A DNA stretch of 64,000 bases. Origin: Haloferax mediterranei ATCC 33500 (GTDB taxonomy: Archaea; Halobacteriota; Halobacteria; Halobacteriales; Haloferacaceae). Numbering within the stretch: the first letter of the stretch is position 1; each line of letters starts with the position of its first letter. A program made the position numbers and the translations under genes. The stretch covers positions 248,001 through 312,000 of the forward strand of contig NC_017943.1 of the NCBI RefSeq assembly GCF_000306765.2. Direction: 5' to 3'. Of the stretch, positions 62,430 to 64,000 are shown piece by piece. A model generated the notes under the pieces. It was not told the origin of the DNA, did not search any database, and worked only from the letters and a program-made list of their open reading frames with translations.

Positions 62430-63050
62430 TTATGGTGATAAAAACGCGAGTGTCTCTTCGATAATTCGTTGCTCGTCGTTCAAGAAGGAGTGGTCTTCAC
62501 CAGCTAATTCGACCATCGACCCGTTCGGCAGGTGCTCAGCGATTGCTGCTGCATTCTCAACGGACACGACCTCGTCTTCGTCACCCTGTAGAATCCGTAC
62601 CGGGGTCTCGATATTGGCTAACTCCGACGCAGCAATCGACGGAGCATCAGCATGGTTTCCGAATAGGATTGCAGGTGCCCACAGAACCATCCGGTCGACC
62701 GTATTCGGGATGTGCGTGAGCGCGAGACGGCCACCGAAACTCTTCGCGACGACCGTTATCGTCGAGTAACCCCGTGACTGGAGGAATTCGATGCCAGCGC
62801 TGAGTTCCGTTTCGAACTCCGTTTCAGTCTTTTCGGCTAAATCCTCTTGGCTCTCCCACATCTCGAAGCGGGCGACGGTATTGCCATCCCGAGCGGCAGC
62901 CGCAGCGAACCGGTCAAATATATCGCCGAACGGACCATGTCCCGCTCCAGGAATCACCAAAATCCCGTGTTCAGAGGCATCACCAGCCAGAGTCACCTTC
63001 CCAGCATAACTATTATCGCCCACGTTGAGTGTTATCGCTTCAGTATTCAT
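62430..63050 (-). CDS. Alpha/beta-hydrolase
   Basis: A 206-aa hydrolase of the small dienelactone/KANL3-Tex30-like type. The core strand HGILVIPGAGHGPFGDIF (about 28-45) forms the oxyanion region, VVAKSFGGRLAL (about 100-111) the nucleophile elbow (Ser in KSFGG), VRILQGDEDEVVSV (about 150-163) the acid, and AGEDHSFL (about 182-189) the catalytic histidine. The ATG at 63050 is chosen because residues encoded upstream to 63077 are not family-like. Substrate unknown. Confidence 0.88.
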   Translation of the reverse strand: MNTEAITLNVGDNSYAGKVTLAGDASEHGILVIPGAGHGPFGDIFDRFAAAAARDGNTVARFEMWESQEDLAEKTETEFETELSAGIEFLQSRGYSTITVVAKSFGGRLALTHIPNTVDRMVLWAPAILFGNHADAPSIAASELANIETPVRILQGDEDEVVSVENAAAIAEHLPNGSMVELAGEDHSFLNDEQRIIEETLAFLSP

Positions 63051-63207
63051 GCATTCATTGTCAAAAGGCACCCTCAAAAATGTTTGTTAGGTGTAATTAA
63101 TCAGACCTCAATTCGTGACTGATAACCAACACATCTATACGAACCTGTGTTCCAGTAGTATTTCCATGCAACCAGATACCAACCTAAATACTGACGGAGA
63201 AGTCGAC

Positions 63208-63993
63208 ATGGACCTCGGGTTCACGGTCGGCCTCGACATGCCATTCGAGGAAAGCGTTCGGTGGGCCGCGGGCGAGGGCTTCGATTTCATCGAGGTCCTA
63301 CTCGATGGACCGTACGCCCGAGAGCGAATTTCCGATAGCCGAGATGCAATGCGAACCGTACTCGAAAATGCTGGGTTGGGTTTCATCGTACACCTCCCGT
63401 TTAACATCGATCCGGGGTCACCGTTTTCTCCCATTCGAGAAGGTGTTGTCACCGAATTCATCGCCGGAATGGACCTCGCAGCAGATCTCGGTGCCACGAA
63501 AGTCGTGTTCCACCCATCTTCGGACGCGTGGGACCTCGGTTGGACAGACGCCGAGTGCCGCGAGTTTATCCACGAGAGCCTCGATGAACTCATTCCCGCC
63601 GCGATAGAGCGCGGCGTAGAACCGTGTGTCGAGAATATCGTCTCCAGCTATTACGATGTAGCAACGTTCCCGGAACTACTGGAGCGGTATCCGAACGTGT
63701 CGATGACCTTCGACACGAGTCATGCACTACTGGCAGGGATGGACGAAGAAAGTATGGCAGAATTTATGCATGAATACGCCGACCGAATCAGGCATCTCCA
63801 CTTGGTCGATACGCGCGGTGGGAGCGACGAACACCTTCCAGTCGGGATGGGACGGATTGATTTCGAGACAGTTCTGTCTGGGTTAGCTGACGTTCACTGG
63901 TCAGGCACGGCAACACTCGAAATCGGAACAACGGATTACGGTACAATCGCGCTCGGAAAACGGCACACAGAGGAAGTGCTAGCTGAGGTCTAA
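63208..63993 (+). CDS. Sugar-phosphate isomerase/epimerase-like TIM-barrel protein
   Basis: A 261-aa xylose-isomerase/AP-endonuclease-2-like barrel. Markers are GFTVGLDMPFEESVRWAAGEGFDFIEVLLDG (4-34), LGFIVHLPFN (about 60-69), ADLGATKVVFHPSS (about 93-106), CVENI (about 143; Glu ligand), MTFDTSHALLAG (about 170-181; His/Asp ligands) and IRHLHLVDTRGGSDEHLPVGMGRIDF (about 199-224). These form the divalent-metal site of the family. It may act on a sugar phosphate or DNA abasic sites. The ATG at 63208 is preferred; 63166 is possible. Confidence 0.88.
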   Translation: MDLGFTVGLDMPFEESVRWAAGEGFDFIEVLLDGPYARERISDSRDAMRTVLENAGLGFIVHLPFNIDPGSPFSPIREGVVTEFIAGMDLAADLGATKVVFHPSSDAWDLGWTDAECREFIHESLDELIPAAIERGVEPCVENIVSSYYDVATFPELLERYPNVSMTFDTSHALLAGMDEESMAEFMHEYADRIRHLHLVDTRGGSDEHLPVGMGRIDFETVLSGLADVHWSGTATLEIGTTDYGTIALGKRHTEEVLAEV

Positions 63994-64000
63994 AGTTCGA

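Noticed and set aside
1..64000. CRISPR arrays, tRNA and rRNA genes
   Set aside because: No regularly spaced repeats, cloverleaf-like segments or rRNA sequence were seen when reading the intergenic regions; a tRNAscan or Rfam scan was not possible.

Overview
The window is haloarchaeal (class Halobacteria). The proteins are strongly acidic, with a bias to GC-ending codons. There is a deoxyhypusine synthase, halocyanin-type cupredoxins, bacterio-opsin-activator (HTH-10) regulators, Tat/lipobox signal peptides, and TATA boxes 22-30 nt upstream of leaderless ATG/GTG starts. I cannot assign a genus. The mix of transporters, decayed genes, IS remnants and a truncated conjugation-type gene suggests an accessory-rich chromosome region or a megaplasmid.

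Layout. 1-460: end of a copper P-type ATPase. 508-1491: deoxyhypusine synthase (minus). 1.5-2.2 kb: non-coding, with a MITE-like inverted repeat and a DtxR-type operator. 2.2-5.9 kb: metal operon of Tat-exported multicopper oxidase, ZIP permease with an extracytoplasmic beta-domain, halocyanin-like lipoprotein and DtxR-family repressor. 6-9 kb: minus-strand membrane/envelope genes and a membrane-bound winged-helix protein. 9.3-12.4 kb: Cys-rich DUF11 surface protein and an HTH-10 regulator. 12.6-14.8 kb: HXXEE membrane protein and PhoD-type phosphatase.

15.3-28.5 kb is the most unusual part. Three giant, overlapping, co-directional genes (1858, 1370 and 1142 aa) carry no signal peptides. The first has a long repetitive beta-rich core and Fn3-like C-terminal modules. 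The second has several Fn3-like modules. The third combines a peptidoglycan-binding-like module, a region resembling lysozyme-like domains and a baseplate-J N-terminal beta-module. No sheath, tube or AAA terminator genes are adjacent, so this looks like a detached or minimal phage-tail/contractile-injection-derived apparatus. This is inference from motifs.

28.5-33.3 kb: small lipoprotein, then a MoxR / DUF58 / DUF4129 module in which MoxR is inverted. 33.9-37.6 kb: ABC-2 exporter pair and small membrane or hypothetical proteins. 38.1-39.6 kb: a secreted protein convergent with a lipoprotein. 40-45.6 kb: complete Opp/Dpp-type ABC importer with a 24-codon coupling ORF between binding protein and permease. 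45.7-48.9 kb: orphan gene pair resembling conjugation genes, 5'-truncated at an AT-rich junction. 48.9-51.1 kb: second ABC-2 exporter with a lipoprotein. 51.7-53.5 kb: NSS-family sodium symporter with its MetS-like small subunit. 53.6-57.8 kb: a decayed region with an IS200/IS605 tnpA pseudogene that keeps an end-like hairpin cluster but no tnpB, a DUF234-type ATPase/nuclease, an HTH-10 regulator and an alpha/beta-hydrolase pseudogene. 57.8-64 kb: ordinary chromosomal-type genes (HD phosphohydrolase, Spo0M-like protein, NhaP/RCK antiporter, small membrane protein, hydrolase, TIM-barrel isomerase).

No rRNA, tRNA or CRISPR array was seen. All family names come from motif recognition by eye, not from a search.
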